Assembly (NCBI GenBank): GCA_025360685.1
Contig: JANYBR010000186.1
Coordinates: 1-12,745 of the forward strand
DNA length: 12,745 bases
Source of the DNA: Pseudomonadota bacterium
GTDB lineage: Bacteria; Pseudomonadota; Alphaproteobacteria; Micropepsales; Micropepsaceae
Direction: 5' to 3'
Numbering within the stretch: position 1 is the first letter of the stretch; each line of letters starts with the position of its first letter. The notes below the pieces were generated by a model. That model saw only the letters and a program-made list of their open reading frames with translations. It did no database searches and had not been told where the DNA came from. Shown in pieces: positions 1 through 7,414 of the stretch. Position numbers and translations under genes: made by a program.

Positions 1-1125
1 TATATCGGCTTCGACTGCACTGCCAAGAGCATGCACATCGGCAACCTGGTGCAGCTGATGACCTTGCGTCGGCTGCAGCAAGCCGGCCACCGCCCGATCC
101 TGCTCATGGGCGGCGGCACCACCAAGCTCGGCGATCCCTCCGGCAAGGACGAGGTACGCAAAATCCTCAGTCCGGAGCAGATCGAGGAGAACAAGAACAG
201 CATGGTGGCCGGCATCAGCCATTTGCTGAAGTTCGGCGACGGCGCGAGCGATGCGATCATGGTCGACAATGCCGACTGGCTCGATGGCCTCGACTACATT
301 GCGTTCCTGCGTGACGTCGGCCGGCACTTTTCCGTCAATCGCATGCTGACGATGGAGAGCGTGAAGATCCGTCTCGAACGCGAGCAGCCGCTGTCGTTCC
401 TGGAATTCAACTACATGGTTTGCCAGGCCTACGACTATGTCGAGCTGTACAAGCGCTATGGCTGCCGTCTGCAATCCTGTGGCAGCGATCAATGGGGCAA
501 TGTGCTGTCCGGCATCGATCTCGGCCGCCGCATGGAGAACGTGCAGCTCTTCGGCCTGTCGACGCCGCTGATCACCACCGCATCGGGTGCGAAGATGGGC
601 AAGAGCGTGTCCGGCGCGGTGTGGCTGAACAAGGACATGCTCAGCGTCTATGACTACTGGCAGTTCTGGCGCAATACGGAAGATGGCGATGTCGGAAAAT
701 TCATACGCCTGTTCACCGATTTGCCGGCGGCGGAAATCGCGCGGCTCGAGAAACTCCAGGGCGCCGAGTTGAACGACGCCAAGAAGATCCTTGCCACCGA
801 GGCGACAGCGGTTCTGCACGGGCGCCCGGCCGCGCTCGCAGCGAGCGAGACCGCACGCCGCACATTCGAGGAAGGTACTCTGGCAGCAGGCTTGCCTACA
901 ATTTCGGCAAAGCTGCCGGAAGGCATTCTCAATCTGGCCGTCGCTTGCGGCCTTGCGGCATCGAACTCGGAGGCACGCAAGCTTATCGCCAACAATGGAC
1001 TGAGGCTCAACGATGTCGCGATCAGTGATCCCAAGCTGGTTGTGAATGCCTCAGATGTGACGTCCGATGGCATCGTCAAACTGTCGAGTGGAAAGAAGAA
1101 GCACGTGTTGGTGAAACCGACCTAA
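1..1125 (+). CDS. tyrS: Tyrosyl-tRNA synthetase, 5'-truncated by the window edge
   Basis: Class I aminoacyl-tRNA synthetase that activates tyrosine with ATP and charges tRNA-Tyr in the cytoplasm. The frame is open from base 1 (YIGFDCTAKS before the first ATG at 31), and that stretch is part of the conserved Rossmann core, so the true start lies outside the window; roughly 40 N-terminal residues are missing from a family of about 410-420. Seen in order: the HIGH-type motif HIGN just after ATG 31, the tyrosine-pocket segment QAYDYVELYKRYG, the loop CGSDQWGN, the KMSKS-type motif AKMGKS (codons near 590-605), and a C-terminal S4 RNA-binding domain (LPEGILNLAVACGL through GLRLND). The loop normally reads GGSDQWGN; here the first Gly is Cys and the residue before it is Ser. 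The stop TAA overlaps the stop of the convergent AsmA-like gene, so any terminator for tyrS must lie inside that gene. Family assignment is very secure. Confidence 0.97.
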   Translation, partial: YIGFDCTAKSMHIGNLVQLMTLRRLQQAGHRPILLMGGGTTKLGDPSGKDEVRKILSPEQIEENKNSMVAGISHLLKFGDGASDAIMVDNADWLDGLDYIAFLRDVGRHFSVNRMLTMESVKIRLEREQPLSFLEFNYMVCQAYDYVELYKRYGCRLQSCGSDQWGNVLSGIDLGRRMENVQLFGLSTPLITTASGAKMGKSVSGAVWLNKDMLSVYDYWQFWRNTEDGDVGKFIRLFTDLPAAEIARLEKLQGAELNDAKKILATEATAVLHGRPAALAASETARRTFEEGTLAAGLPTISAKLPEGILNLAVACGLAASNSEARKLIANNGLRLNDVAISDPKLVVNASDVTSDGIVKLSSGKKKHVLVKPT

Positions 1126-4100
1126 GGCTTGGCCGGCGGAGTTACGCCGGGGGTGACTATCACCGGCACTGGCTTGGCGTTCGACGGCGCGTTCGCCGCG
1201 TCCGGCATCCGGCCTTCGAATATCCGGCGCAGGATTCCCGGCGTCACCATCGACAACGGATTGACGCTGACCTTCGGCTCATCGGCGTTGCCGGCCACGG
1301 TATATGTCATGCCGATGATGCCTTCGCCCGGCTTGGACACCAATAGCTCGCCGAGCAGCGGGATAAAGCCGAGCACACTGTTGATGCCGAATAGCGGCAC
1401 CAGCGTTCCCTTCAGCGCGATCTCGTTCTTGGGCCGGTCGACATAGCCTTCGGCGCTGATGCCGATGGCGGGACCCGTGGCGCGCGCATCCTTCACCGCC
1501 AGCACGCCGTTGTGCGCACTGAACGGGATGCGCAACTGGTCGACCGCAATGCCCTGCCCCTGCAGCAGATTGCCGAAGCCGATCAACGATCCGGCACTGA
1601 ACAGACGCGCCAGGAAGGGTTGGTCGAGCAACCTGAAATCCTTGAGATTCATAACGCCTTGATAGTCACTGTCCGCGGGATCGTCGCGTGGCGGATCGTT
1701 CGCCGGGCCATGCAACATGACGAGCATATCGAGCTTGCCGCCCTTCATGCTGTTGAAGCCGAACAGACCGCGTGCGAGCAGGCCGACATCGTTCGATACC
1801 AGGATCATTCGACGGTCGCTGCCCGAAGGCGTGATGCTGCCTGTGACCGTTTCGCCTTTGCCGAGCGTTCCGTTCAACGACAAGGTCGCTGGACGGTCCG
1901 CCACTCCGGTAACGTCCAGGCTGAACGGCGCGATGGAAACGCCGTTGCGCAACGCGACGCGGTCGAGTTTGGCGCTGATATGAAATGGCTCGTCGAACGC
2001 CGAGTTGCCGCCGGTGCCGCTCTTGGCGGTTCCGCTGCCACGCCTCGCCAGGCGCGAACCGTCGAGCGAATGGCCTTTCACCGAAATGTCGACGCCAGAT
2101 GCGCTACGCACGAGATTGAAAGAAAAGTCGTTTGACGATCCGGAGCGCACGGAGGGCGCGTTCAGCGAGACAAGCGTGCCCTGCGGATTGAATGCCGCCG
2201 AAAGGGACGCCTGGATCGAAGGCCCGCTAAGGCGCAGGCCCACCGATTGGAGCGCGCTATGCGGCCAGAATGTGCCGGTGGCATGGGCCGCGGCAGGAAA
2301 CCCCGCCGGTTTGCTGATGCCGGCCAGATCGAGCGCCAATGTCGACGGCGTCAGGTCCAGGTTCATGTCCGCGGTAAGAAGTTGACCGCGATGCCCCGTC
2401 AGCGTCCCGTTCACGCCGACGGGCCCGCTGAGATAGTCGCTGGCGTGGAAGTGCAATGCGTCGCGGCCCGCCTCATCCAGTGAGCCTTTAATGGCCACGC
2501 GCGTCGTGACCGGATTGCGGGTCTTGAAATCCTCCACCCAATCGACCGTCAAGCGCGAGGTTGCCAGTCCCGCGACTCCGCTGGCGTGGAGTTTGTCGTT
2601 GTCGATGCCGAAATTCACGGTGCCGTCGGCCAGCTTCAGATCCTTGCCCAGCGTAATGCCAAATCCGCTGACCGCCGCCTTCACCGAAACGGCGACGTTG
2701 TCGATGCTGAGATTCTTCTTGAGTGGCAGCTTGAAGTCGAGATCGACACTCGCCGTACCTTTCGTCAGGTTCGGATCGATCCCGAAGCGAGTCGGATAAT
2801 GCAGCGGCGGAAGATCGGTGAGCTTCAGTATGTCGCCCATCGAACCGTCGATATGGGCGGTGAACGTGCCTGGGGCGTCCGGCATCGAAAGATCCGGAAC
2901 CAGGGCATGCCCCTTGGTCACGACGAGTGGACCGACGCGCGCCGAGTAGACATCCACCGCAAAACTGTTTCCGGTCAGTCTGGCGCTGCCCTGCACCGCA
3001 GTCAGGTGCGTAAGCCCGGTGACATAGTTCGCTTCCGTATTCGCGATCGGAAACGTCATCAGCATGGCGCCGTCGGGCAGCTTGTCCTGATCGATCAGTC
3101 CGGCGGGAAAATGCGTCTCGAACACAATGGGACCGACGGAACCGGCGAAAATATTGGCGCTGATCCAGGTGCGTGCGCCGTCGGCCGCGCCGAGCGGCCA
3201 GTAGTGCAGAAGATCGCGCACGCTCAGCAATGCGATGCGCCCCTTCAACTCGGCGACCGGCGATTGCTGGTCGACCAGCGTGATCCGTCCGGACGTGTCG
3301 AACTGCAACCCCGCGCCGCTGAGGCCCAAATGATCGATCAGGATATCGTGCGTGGAAGGAACGTAGCTTCCATGCATCGACGCCGCCGAGATCGCTATCG
3401 GCTGCGCAAACGTGCCGGGCACCGACAGCGCGACATGATCGGCGCTCAGCTTCACGGCGAGGCGTTCGATCGCGCCGCCGGCATCGTAGATCAGATCGCT
3501 GGCGGCGGTGAGATGGGCTCGCATCTGGTTGGAATCGAGCGTCGCATCGTTGATCACTATGCGTGCGGACGCGCGGTCGTAGCGGCCGCTCAACCGCAGG
3601 TTCTTCACTACGACCGGTTGCCGTACGCCGATCAGCACCGCGGTCCCTGCCGCGTCGGCACCGAAGCCTGCCGACAGAAGATGCGTTCCTTCGATTGAGA
3701 AGGACGCCGAGAAGTCGGCGAGCATGGCAATGCTTCGCAGAAAGCGGAACATCTTCGCGTTGCGGCCGAGCGCCGCCACATCCAGGCCGCGCACCTGGAT
3801 GGTGCCGCGCACGGGCCCCTGCTGAGGCGGCAGGATCATCTGTGCGGCGACATGTGCTGCACGGCCCGAGATCTCCACGTCGGCGGCGAGAACCGCGACC
3901 AGATTGCCGCCCGATGTCGCGATGCGCACATCCGCTTTCGGCGCGACCAGGAACATTCCCGTCGTCTCGTCCAGAAAGGCGACGCGCGCATCGCGTATGG
4001 CGAAACTTTGCAGCGACGAGGCGCCGGAGCTGTTGGTGTTGATGGCGTCGGTGATGCGTTTGATGATGTCGTGTTGGGTTTCGTCGCGCTCGACACCCAA

Positions 4101-4598
4101 CCGAACGCTGCCGTCCTCGGTGCGTACCAGCGTAAGTTGCACGCCGACGAGTGTGATGCGCGTGACGACCAGCTTGCCCTGGATGAACGGCCGCGCGGCC
4201 AGATCGATATCAGCTTGTGGCGCCTGGGCGATAATGCGCCCCTTGGAGTCAAATACGCGCGCGCCGAGCACGACGAGATTGACGCGGCCCTGATCTCGCG
4301 ACCATTCGATGGCTGCCTGATCGTACTTGACGGTAATGCCAGGGAGCGCCTGAGCCAGCGCGTCTGAAATCTGGCCCGATAGCGGCCCGAGCGAAATTGG
4401 TCCGATCAGGAGTCTGAGCGCCGCGCCCACGACAAAGAACAACACCGCCACGCCGAGTGCCGCCGCCACCAGCGCGGTTCGGCTGATGTGGTGCGACTTC
4501 ACGTAGCGGCCTATGAACGAAGCATTCCAGGCTTCGGACAGCGTTCCGCCGTTTGCCTGTGCCGCGCCGGTCCGCGAAGCTATGGGGTCCTGGGCCAA
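1122..4598 (-). CDS. YhdP/AsmA-like inner-membrane protein (DUF3971 / AsmA-like C-terminal region)
   Basis: A very large envelope protein of 1158 residues with a short cytoplasmic N-terminus, one membrane helix at about residues 41-65 (TALVAAALGVAVLFFVVGAA), and a long periplasmic part rich in alternating hydrophobic β-strand segments. The region just after the helix (PISLGPLSGQISDAL, then IEWSRDQGRVNLVV, RVFDSKGRI) and the C-terminal block (about 985-1130: LKDFRLLDQPFLARLFSAGS, AEGYVDRPKNEIALKGTLVP, GNADEPKVSVNPLS) match the alphaproteobacterial DUF3971/AsmA-like family. It ends in a Pro/Ala-rich tail. Family knowledge: E. coli relatives YhdP, TamB and YdbH carry phospholipids between the inner and outer membranes; the same role here is inferred. 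The start is TTG, with AGAGG 10 bases upstream; no in-frame ATG lies close by, and a TATAAG box 22 bases upstream fits this start. It is transcribed divergently from bcp and convergently with tyrS, with overlapping stops. The exact subfamily is uncertain. Confidence 0.88.
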   Translation of the reverse strand: MAQDPIASRTGAAQANGGTLSEAWNASFIGRYVKSHHISRTALVAAALGVAVLFFVVGAALRLLIGPISLGPLSGQISDALAQALPGITVKYDQAAIEWSRDQGRVNLVVLGARVFDSKGRIIAQAPQADIDLAARPFIQGKLVVTRITLVGVQLTLVRTEDGSVRLGVERDETQHDIIKRITDAINTNSSGASSLQSFAIRDARVAFLDETTGMFLVAPKADVRIATSGGNLVAVLAADVEISGRAAHVAAQMILPPQQGPVRGTIQVRGLDVAALGRNAKMFRFLRSIAMLADFSASFSIEGTHLLSAGFGADAAGTAVLIGVRQPVVVKNLRLSGRYDRASARIVINDATLDSNQMRAHLTAASDLIYDAGGAIERLAVKLSADHVALSVPGTFAQPIAISAASMHGSYVPSTHDILIDHLGLSGAGLQFDTSGRITLVDQQSPVAELKGRIALLSVRDLLHYWPLGAADGARTWISANIFAGSVGPIVFETHFPAGLIDQDKLPDGAMLMTFPIANTEANYVTGLTHLTAVQGSARLTGNSFAVDVYSARVGPLVVTKGHALVPDLSMPDAPGTFTAHIDGSMGDILKLTDLPPLHYPTRFGIDPNLTKGTASVDLDFKLPLKKNLSIDNVAVSVKAAVSGFGITLGKDLKLADGTVNFGIDNDKLHASGVAGLATSRLTVDWVEDFKTRNPVTTRVAIKGSLDEAGRDALHFHASDYLSGPVGVNGTLTGHRGQLLTADMNLDLTPSTLALDLAGISKPAGFPAAAHATGTFWPHSALQSVGLRLSGPSIQASLSAAFNPQGTLVSLNAPSVRSGSSNDFSFNLVRSASGVDISVKGHSLDGSRLARRGSGTAKSGTGGNSAFDEPFHISAKLDRVALRNGVSIAPFSLDVTGVADRPATLSLNGTLGKGETVTGSITPSGSDRRMILVSNDVGLLARGLFGFNSMKGGKLDMLVMLHGPANDPPRDDPADSDYQGVMNLKDFRLLDQPFLARLFSAGSLIGFGNLLQGQGIAVDQLRIPFSAHNGVLAVKDARATGPAIGISAEGYVDRPKNEIALKGTLVPLFGINSVLGFIPLLGELLVSKPGEGIIGMTYTVAGNADEPKVSVNPLSMVTPGILRRIFEGRMPDAANAPSNAKPVPVIVTPGVTPPAKP

Positions 4599-4735
4599 TG
4601 AACCTGCACCTCTAACCCCCTTATATCGTGGACAAAATGAGGCCGAACCTTGGCCTCCAACGCCGGATCAGCTATCAGCTTAACGTCTGTGACTCGCCGA
4701 TGGGTAAACACCAATTCGCCTATTTTGGAGACCAA
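4599..4735. promoter_or_regulatory. Divergent promoter region between the AsmA-like gene and bcp
   Basis: This 137-base gap must hold the promoters of both neighbours. On the minus strand, TATAAG (complement of 4620-4625) is a good -10 box for the AsmA-like gene and would give a leader of about 15 bases; its -35 is weak. On the plus strand, TTGGCC (4651-4656, approximate -35), 17 bases, then TATCAG (4674-4679) is a weaker candidate for bcp. Between them lies an inverted repeat GAGGCC-N7-GGCCTC (4639-4657), which could be an operator or chance. A GTG at 4628 opens the bcp frame 36 codons early, but the extension has no family-like sequence. Inference from sequence alone. Confidence 0.4.
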
Positions 4736-5203
4736 ATGGACCTCAAGCTTGGCGACAAGGCCCCAAAATTCCGGCTTGCGACAGACGGTGCCGGTGAAGT
4801 ATCGCTCGCCACGCTGAAAGGCCAGCCTTTCGTATTGTACTTCTATCCGAAGGACGACACATCGGGCTGCACCAAGGAAGCCGTTGGTTTTTCCGATAAT
4901 CAGAAAAAATTCGACGCGCTAGGCGTCGCGGTGATTGGCGTGTCCAAGGACAGCGCCGCTTCACACGACAAATTCAAGGCCAAGTACAAACTCAAGATTG
5001 TGCTGGCTTCGGATCCCGAAACCGAAACGGCCCTGTCCTACGGGGTGTGGGTGAAGAAAAGCATGTACGGCAGAAGCTATATGGGCATGGAGCGGGCCAC
5101 GTTTCTGGTCGATGCCAAGGGTGTGATCCGTGAAATCTGGCGCAAGGTCAAAGTGCCGGGGCATGTGGAAGCCGTACTTGCCGCCGCTAAAGCGCTGAAA
5201 TGA
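4736..5203 (+). CDS. bcp: Peroxiredoxin of the bcp/PrxQ family, 1-Cys form
   Basis: Thiol peroxidase that reduces hydrogen peroxide and organic hydroperoxides in the cytoplasm. From ATG 4736 it is 155 residues, the usual length of the family; TTTTGGAG sits 5 bases upstream of this ATG, so I chose it over the GTG at 4628 that would add 36 unrelated residues. Seen: thioredoxin-like fold start LKLGDKAPKF, the peroxidatic motif YPKDDTSGCTKEA with Cys45, and the active-site Arg120 in MERATFLVD. The resolving cysteine that classical BCP carries five residues after the peroxidatic one is absent (Val50), and Cys45 is the only cysteine, so this is a 1-Cys enzyme that needs an outside thiol. The usual TPGCT is TSGCT, a variant that I recall from other alphaproteobacterial members. 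Its stop overlaps an ATG (ATGA, 5200-5203) in frame with the next gene, but a terminator-like hairpin follows, so coupling is doubtful. Confidence 0.95.
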   Translation: MDLKLGDKAPKFRLATDGAGEVSLATLKGQPFVLYFYPKDDTSGCTKEAVGFSDNQKKFDALGVAVIGVSKDSAASHDKFKAKYKLKIVLASDPETETALSYGVWVKKSMYGRSYMGMERATFLVDAKGVIREIWRKVKVPGHVEAVLAAAKALK

Positions 5204-5230
5204 AGCCTCATCCCGCGCAAAAGCCCTTCG

Positions 5231-5258
5231 GACCACGGTTAACCTCGCGGTCGTTTTT
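5231..5258 (+). terminator. Probable intrinsic terminator of bcp
   Basis: GACCACGG (5231-5238) pairs with TCGCGGTC (5245-5252) around the loop TTAACC, with one A·C mismatch and a G·U closing pair, and is followed by GTTTTT (5253-5258). The shape is that of a short Rho-independent terminator 28 bases after the bcp stop. If real, it separates bcp from the M23 gene and argues that the M23 protein does not start at 5200. The stem is modest, so confidence is limited. Confidence 0.45.
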
Positions 5259-5271
5259 CTGGGGCAAGAGC

Positions 5272-5300
5272 TTGATTCGCCGCCGACAATTGAGTGAAAT
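5272..5300 (+). promoter_or_regulatory. Candidate promoter for the M23 peptidase – bactofilin pair
   Basis: TTGATT (5272-5277), a 17-base spacer and TGAAAT (5295-5300) give 4/6 matches to each half of a σ70-type promoter. A start near 5307 would leave a leader of about 43 bases before the ATG at 5350. It lies just after the terminator-like hairpin of bcp, which makes the arrangement coherent. Weak consensus in a high-GC genome; inference only. Confidence 0.35.
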
Positions 5301-5349
5301 GGCCGCGGTTGGGTTTGGCGCAAAAGACGCACACAAGGGAAATGTTGCG

Positions 5350-6795
5350 ATGGCGGGGACGCACCTTGAGCGCGTCTGGGCGTGGCTCCATGAAACTTTT
5401 CCGGAGCGCCAGATCTACGTTCGAAGTGATGGCCGGGTGCAGTTTTTCACCTTCGGGCCCACCTTGCAGGCGACTCTCGCCGGCCTCTCCCTCATATTTC
5501 TAGGCTGGGTCGCTTTCGCGACCGTCAACGTGATCTTCAAGGACCGCATCATCGCGGCGAAGGATCACCGCTACCAGCAGATGCAATCGGCCTATGAAAA
5601 CCGGGTTGCCGACCTGCAGTTGTCCTACGACGAACTCAATGGCGCTCTGGTCTCCGCCGAGGACCGCTTCACGGCGACAGCCGACGAACTCCAGTTGAAA
5701 CAGAACACGATCATGACGTTCCTCAACCACAAGCGTCAGGTCGACTCCACGCTTGCCGGTTTGGCCAACTCCACGGTGCGTACCGGTACGGACGCGGCTC
5801 CCTCGGACGCCGGGGACGCCGGCACCCCAAGTGACAGTGTCGAGAGTGCAGTACCGCTCACCACGGCGCCCGCCGGCGGTGCGGCTCCGTCCGGCGCCTC
5901 GGAACTTTCCGTGATGCCACAGCCGACGGCGCCTCAGCCGCGGACGGCCAAGCCGACCAAGGCAAGCTTCCTCGACATCGGCCGCGCGGTCGGTCACCTG
6001 ACCGGATTTTTGTTCGGCAACTCCAGCTCAGCGGCGCGCGCAACGTCCGCCAATTTTGTTCAGCACCCGGCCCTGCGTGTTCTCGCGGATCAGACGGTAC
6101 GGGTCTCCAAGATCGGCCTGGTCGAGACCAGGCTGATGGCCAGCACGCAGGGTGAGGTGGCCCAGGGTGTTAGCGAGCTGCAGAACGTCATTCGCCATGC
6201 CGGCATCAATCCGGACGATTACACTCGCCGCTTTGAAGGCATCCACGGCATGGGCGGTCCCGAACTGCCGCTGCAAGCGCTGCGGATCGAAGGCATCGCG
6301 GATACGGCCTTCAGCGATGCGTTCCTGCGCGCTTCGGCCGTGCTGGATCAGTTGAACATGCTGATGGCGGCCATGCGTCACATTCCGCTGACCACGCCGG
6401 TCTGGGGTTCGCAATTCGAACGCACGAGCGGGTTCGGCGCGCGCGTCGATCCGTTTACGGGACGCTACTCGTTTCATCCTGGCATCGACTTCGCGGGGCC
6501 GTGGGGTTCGGTCATAGCCTCCACGGCGCCTGGAACAGTCGTGTTTGCCGGCGAGCGAGGCGGCTACGGTAACATGGTTGAAATTGACCATGGTTTTGGA
6601 ATTCACACGCGTTACGGCCATCTCTCATCGATTCTCGTGCAAGTAGGCGCTAGGATCGCCAAAGGCGCACCCATCGGCAGGCTCGGATCGACGGGGCGGA
6701 GCACCGGACCTCATATTCATTATGAGATCTGGTACGACGATGTCGTGCGAAACCCGAGCACTTTTATTGAGGCTGGCCGACATGTTTTCCAGTAA
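5350..6795 (+). CDS. Membrane-anchored M23 (LytM-type) murein endopeptidase, LmdC-like, partner of the downstream bactofilin
   Basis: From ATG 5350 the protein has 481 residues. A basic N-terminal patch (RQIYVRSDGRVQF, residues 20-32) is followed by one membrane helix (about 40-62), a probable coiled coil (about 70-140), an Ala/Pro/Ser-rich linker (about 145-205), a second helical region, and a C-terminal M23 domain. All zinc and catalytic motifs are present: HPGID (His376, Asp380), RYGH (His424) and HIH (His455, His457), so it should be an active D,D-endopeptidase in the periplasm. Family knowledge: alphaproteobacterial LmdC enzymes are encoded beside bactofilins and are positioned by them through the cytoplasmic segment. 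Start choice: AAGGGA precedes ATG 5350, and the family usually has only a short tail before the RQIY patch. The alternative ATG 5200 (531 residues, ATGA overlap with bcp) would be translated through a terminator-like hairpin and a candidate promoter. The 3' end overlaps the bactofilin start by 14 bases. Confidence 0.9.
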   Translation: MAGTHLERVWAWLHETFPERQIYVRSDGRVQFFTFGPTLQATLAGLSLIFLGWVAFATVNVIFKDRIIAAKDHRYQQMQSAYENRVADLQLSYDELNGALVSAEDRFTATADELQLKQNTIMTFLNHKRQVDSTLAGLANSTVRTGTDAAPSDAGDAGTPSDSVESAVPLTTAPAGGAAPSGASELSVMPQPTAPQPRTAKPTKASFLDIGRAVGHLTGFLFGNSSSAARATSANFVQHPALRVLADQTVRVSKIGLVETRLMASTQGEVAQGVSELQNVIRHAGINPDDYTRRFEGIHGMGGPELPLQALRIEGIADTAFSDAFLRASAVLDQLNMLMAAMRHIPLTTPVWGSQFERTSGFGARVDPFTGRYSFHPGIDFAGPWGSVIASTAPGTVVFAGERGGYGNMVEIDHGFGIHTRYGHLSSILVQVGARIAKGAPIGRLGSTGRSTGPHIHYEIWYDDVVRNPSTFIEAGRHVFQ

Positions 6796-7351
6796 AAAAG
6801 ACACCGCCGCCGCAGCTGCTGCTGCTGCCGCGCCCCCGCCGCCCGTCAAACGTGCCGGCCGCAGTGCTGCCCCGTCGATCATCAGCGGCGATCTCATCGT
6901 GAACGGAACGCTCACTTCGTCGGGCGACATACAAGTCGACGGGCGCGTTGAAGGTGATGTCCGCAGCGCCGGACTCGTGGTCGGCGACAAGGCGTTCATT
7001 CACGGCGAAGTTATCGCCGAGGACGTGACCATTCGCGGCCGCGTGCAAGGCAGCATCCGGGCCCGCAAAGTTCTGCTGTGTGCAACCAGTCACGTCGAAG
7101 GCAATATCCTGCACGAGGCGTTCGCCGTCGAAACCGGTGCGTTCTTCGAAGGCAATTGCCGCCACGCCGACAATCCGATGTCCGACGACAACGCTCCCAA
7201 GAAGCCGGCGGAATTCCGCGGCTCGGGACCGGCGTCGTCCGCGCCAGCATCCGCGCCATCCTCTTCGGCATCGATGGTCTCGCGCACAATGGGCGCGGAC
7301 GCGAACCGTCCGATGGCCTCGACATTCACGCCGATCAAGTCAAGCAACTAA
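6782..7351 (+). CDS. Bactofilin (BacA-type polymerising scaffold protein)
   Basis: Bactofilins form nucleotide-free filaments of right-handed β-helices on the inner face of the cytoplasmic membrane and localise cell-wall enzymes. From ATG 6782 the protein has 189 residues: the N-terminus MFSSKKD, nine Ala then four Pro (6806-6844), the bactofilin domain at about 31-127 with its repeating GDLIVNG / GDIQVDGRVEGDV / GRVQGSIRA / SHVEGNIL pattern, and a disordered Ser/Ala/Pro tail. The hydrophobic-then-lysine start fits the short membrane-targeting sequence described for bactofilins such as Caulobacter BacA, which supports ATG 6782 over the in-frame ATG at 6722; GAGG lies 9 bases upstream. The gene overlaps the M23 gene by 14 bases, so the two are probably translationally coupled. 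I infer that scaffold and hydrolase shape the cell together. A hairpin terminator follows. Confidence 0.95.
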   Translation: MFSSKKDTAAAAAAAAAPPPPVKRAGRSAAPSIISGDLIVNGTLTSSGDIQVDGRVEGDVRSAGLVVGDKAFIHGEVIAEDVTIRGRVQGSIRARKVLLCATSHVEGNILHEAFAVETGAFFEGNCRHADNPMSDDNAPKKPAEFRGSGPASSAPASAPSSSASMVSRTMGADANRPMASTFTPIKSSN

Positions 7352-7373
7352 AACGTCGAACTGAAAACGAAAG

Positions 7374-7414
7374 AGCCCCGCCGCGTTCATTCGCAGCGGG
7401 GCTTATTTGTTTTC
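7374..7414 (+). terminator. Rho-independent terminator of the bactofilin operon, probably bidirectional
   Basis: AGCCCCGCCGCG (7374-7385) pairs with CGCAGCGGGGCT (7392-7403) around TTCATT, with a single C·A mismatch and an uninterrupted 8-bp outer stem. It is followed on the plus strand by TATTTGTTTT. On the minus strand the stem is followed by CTTTCGTTTTC, so it could also stop transcripts coming from prfB. Confidence 0.88.

Noticed and set aside
2586..3698. 370-codon plus-strand frame antisense to the AsmA-like gene
   Set aside because: Arg/His/Gln-rich low-information product. The minus-strand gene shows coherent membrane and β-strand patterns with known C-terminal family blocks.
4628..4735. 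N-terminal extension of bcp from GTG 4628
   Set aside because: The 36 extra residues do not resemble the family, cover the likely promoter, and a good TTTTGGAG precedes ATG 4736.
6722..6781. Longer bactofilin start at ATG 6722
   Set aside because: It would hide the MFSSKKD membrane-targeting-like N-terminus inside the protein and extend deep into the M23 gene; ATG 6782 has GAGG at a suitable distance.
6806..6844. GCN/CCN repeat run in the bactofilin gene as a mobile or regulatory repeat
   Set aside because: It encodes a plain Ala9-Pro4 linker in frame, with mixed codons; a coding low-complexity tract explains it.
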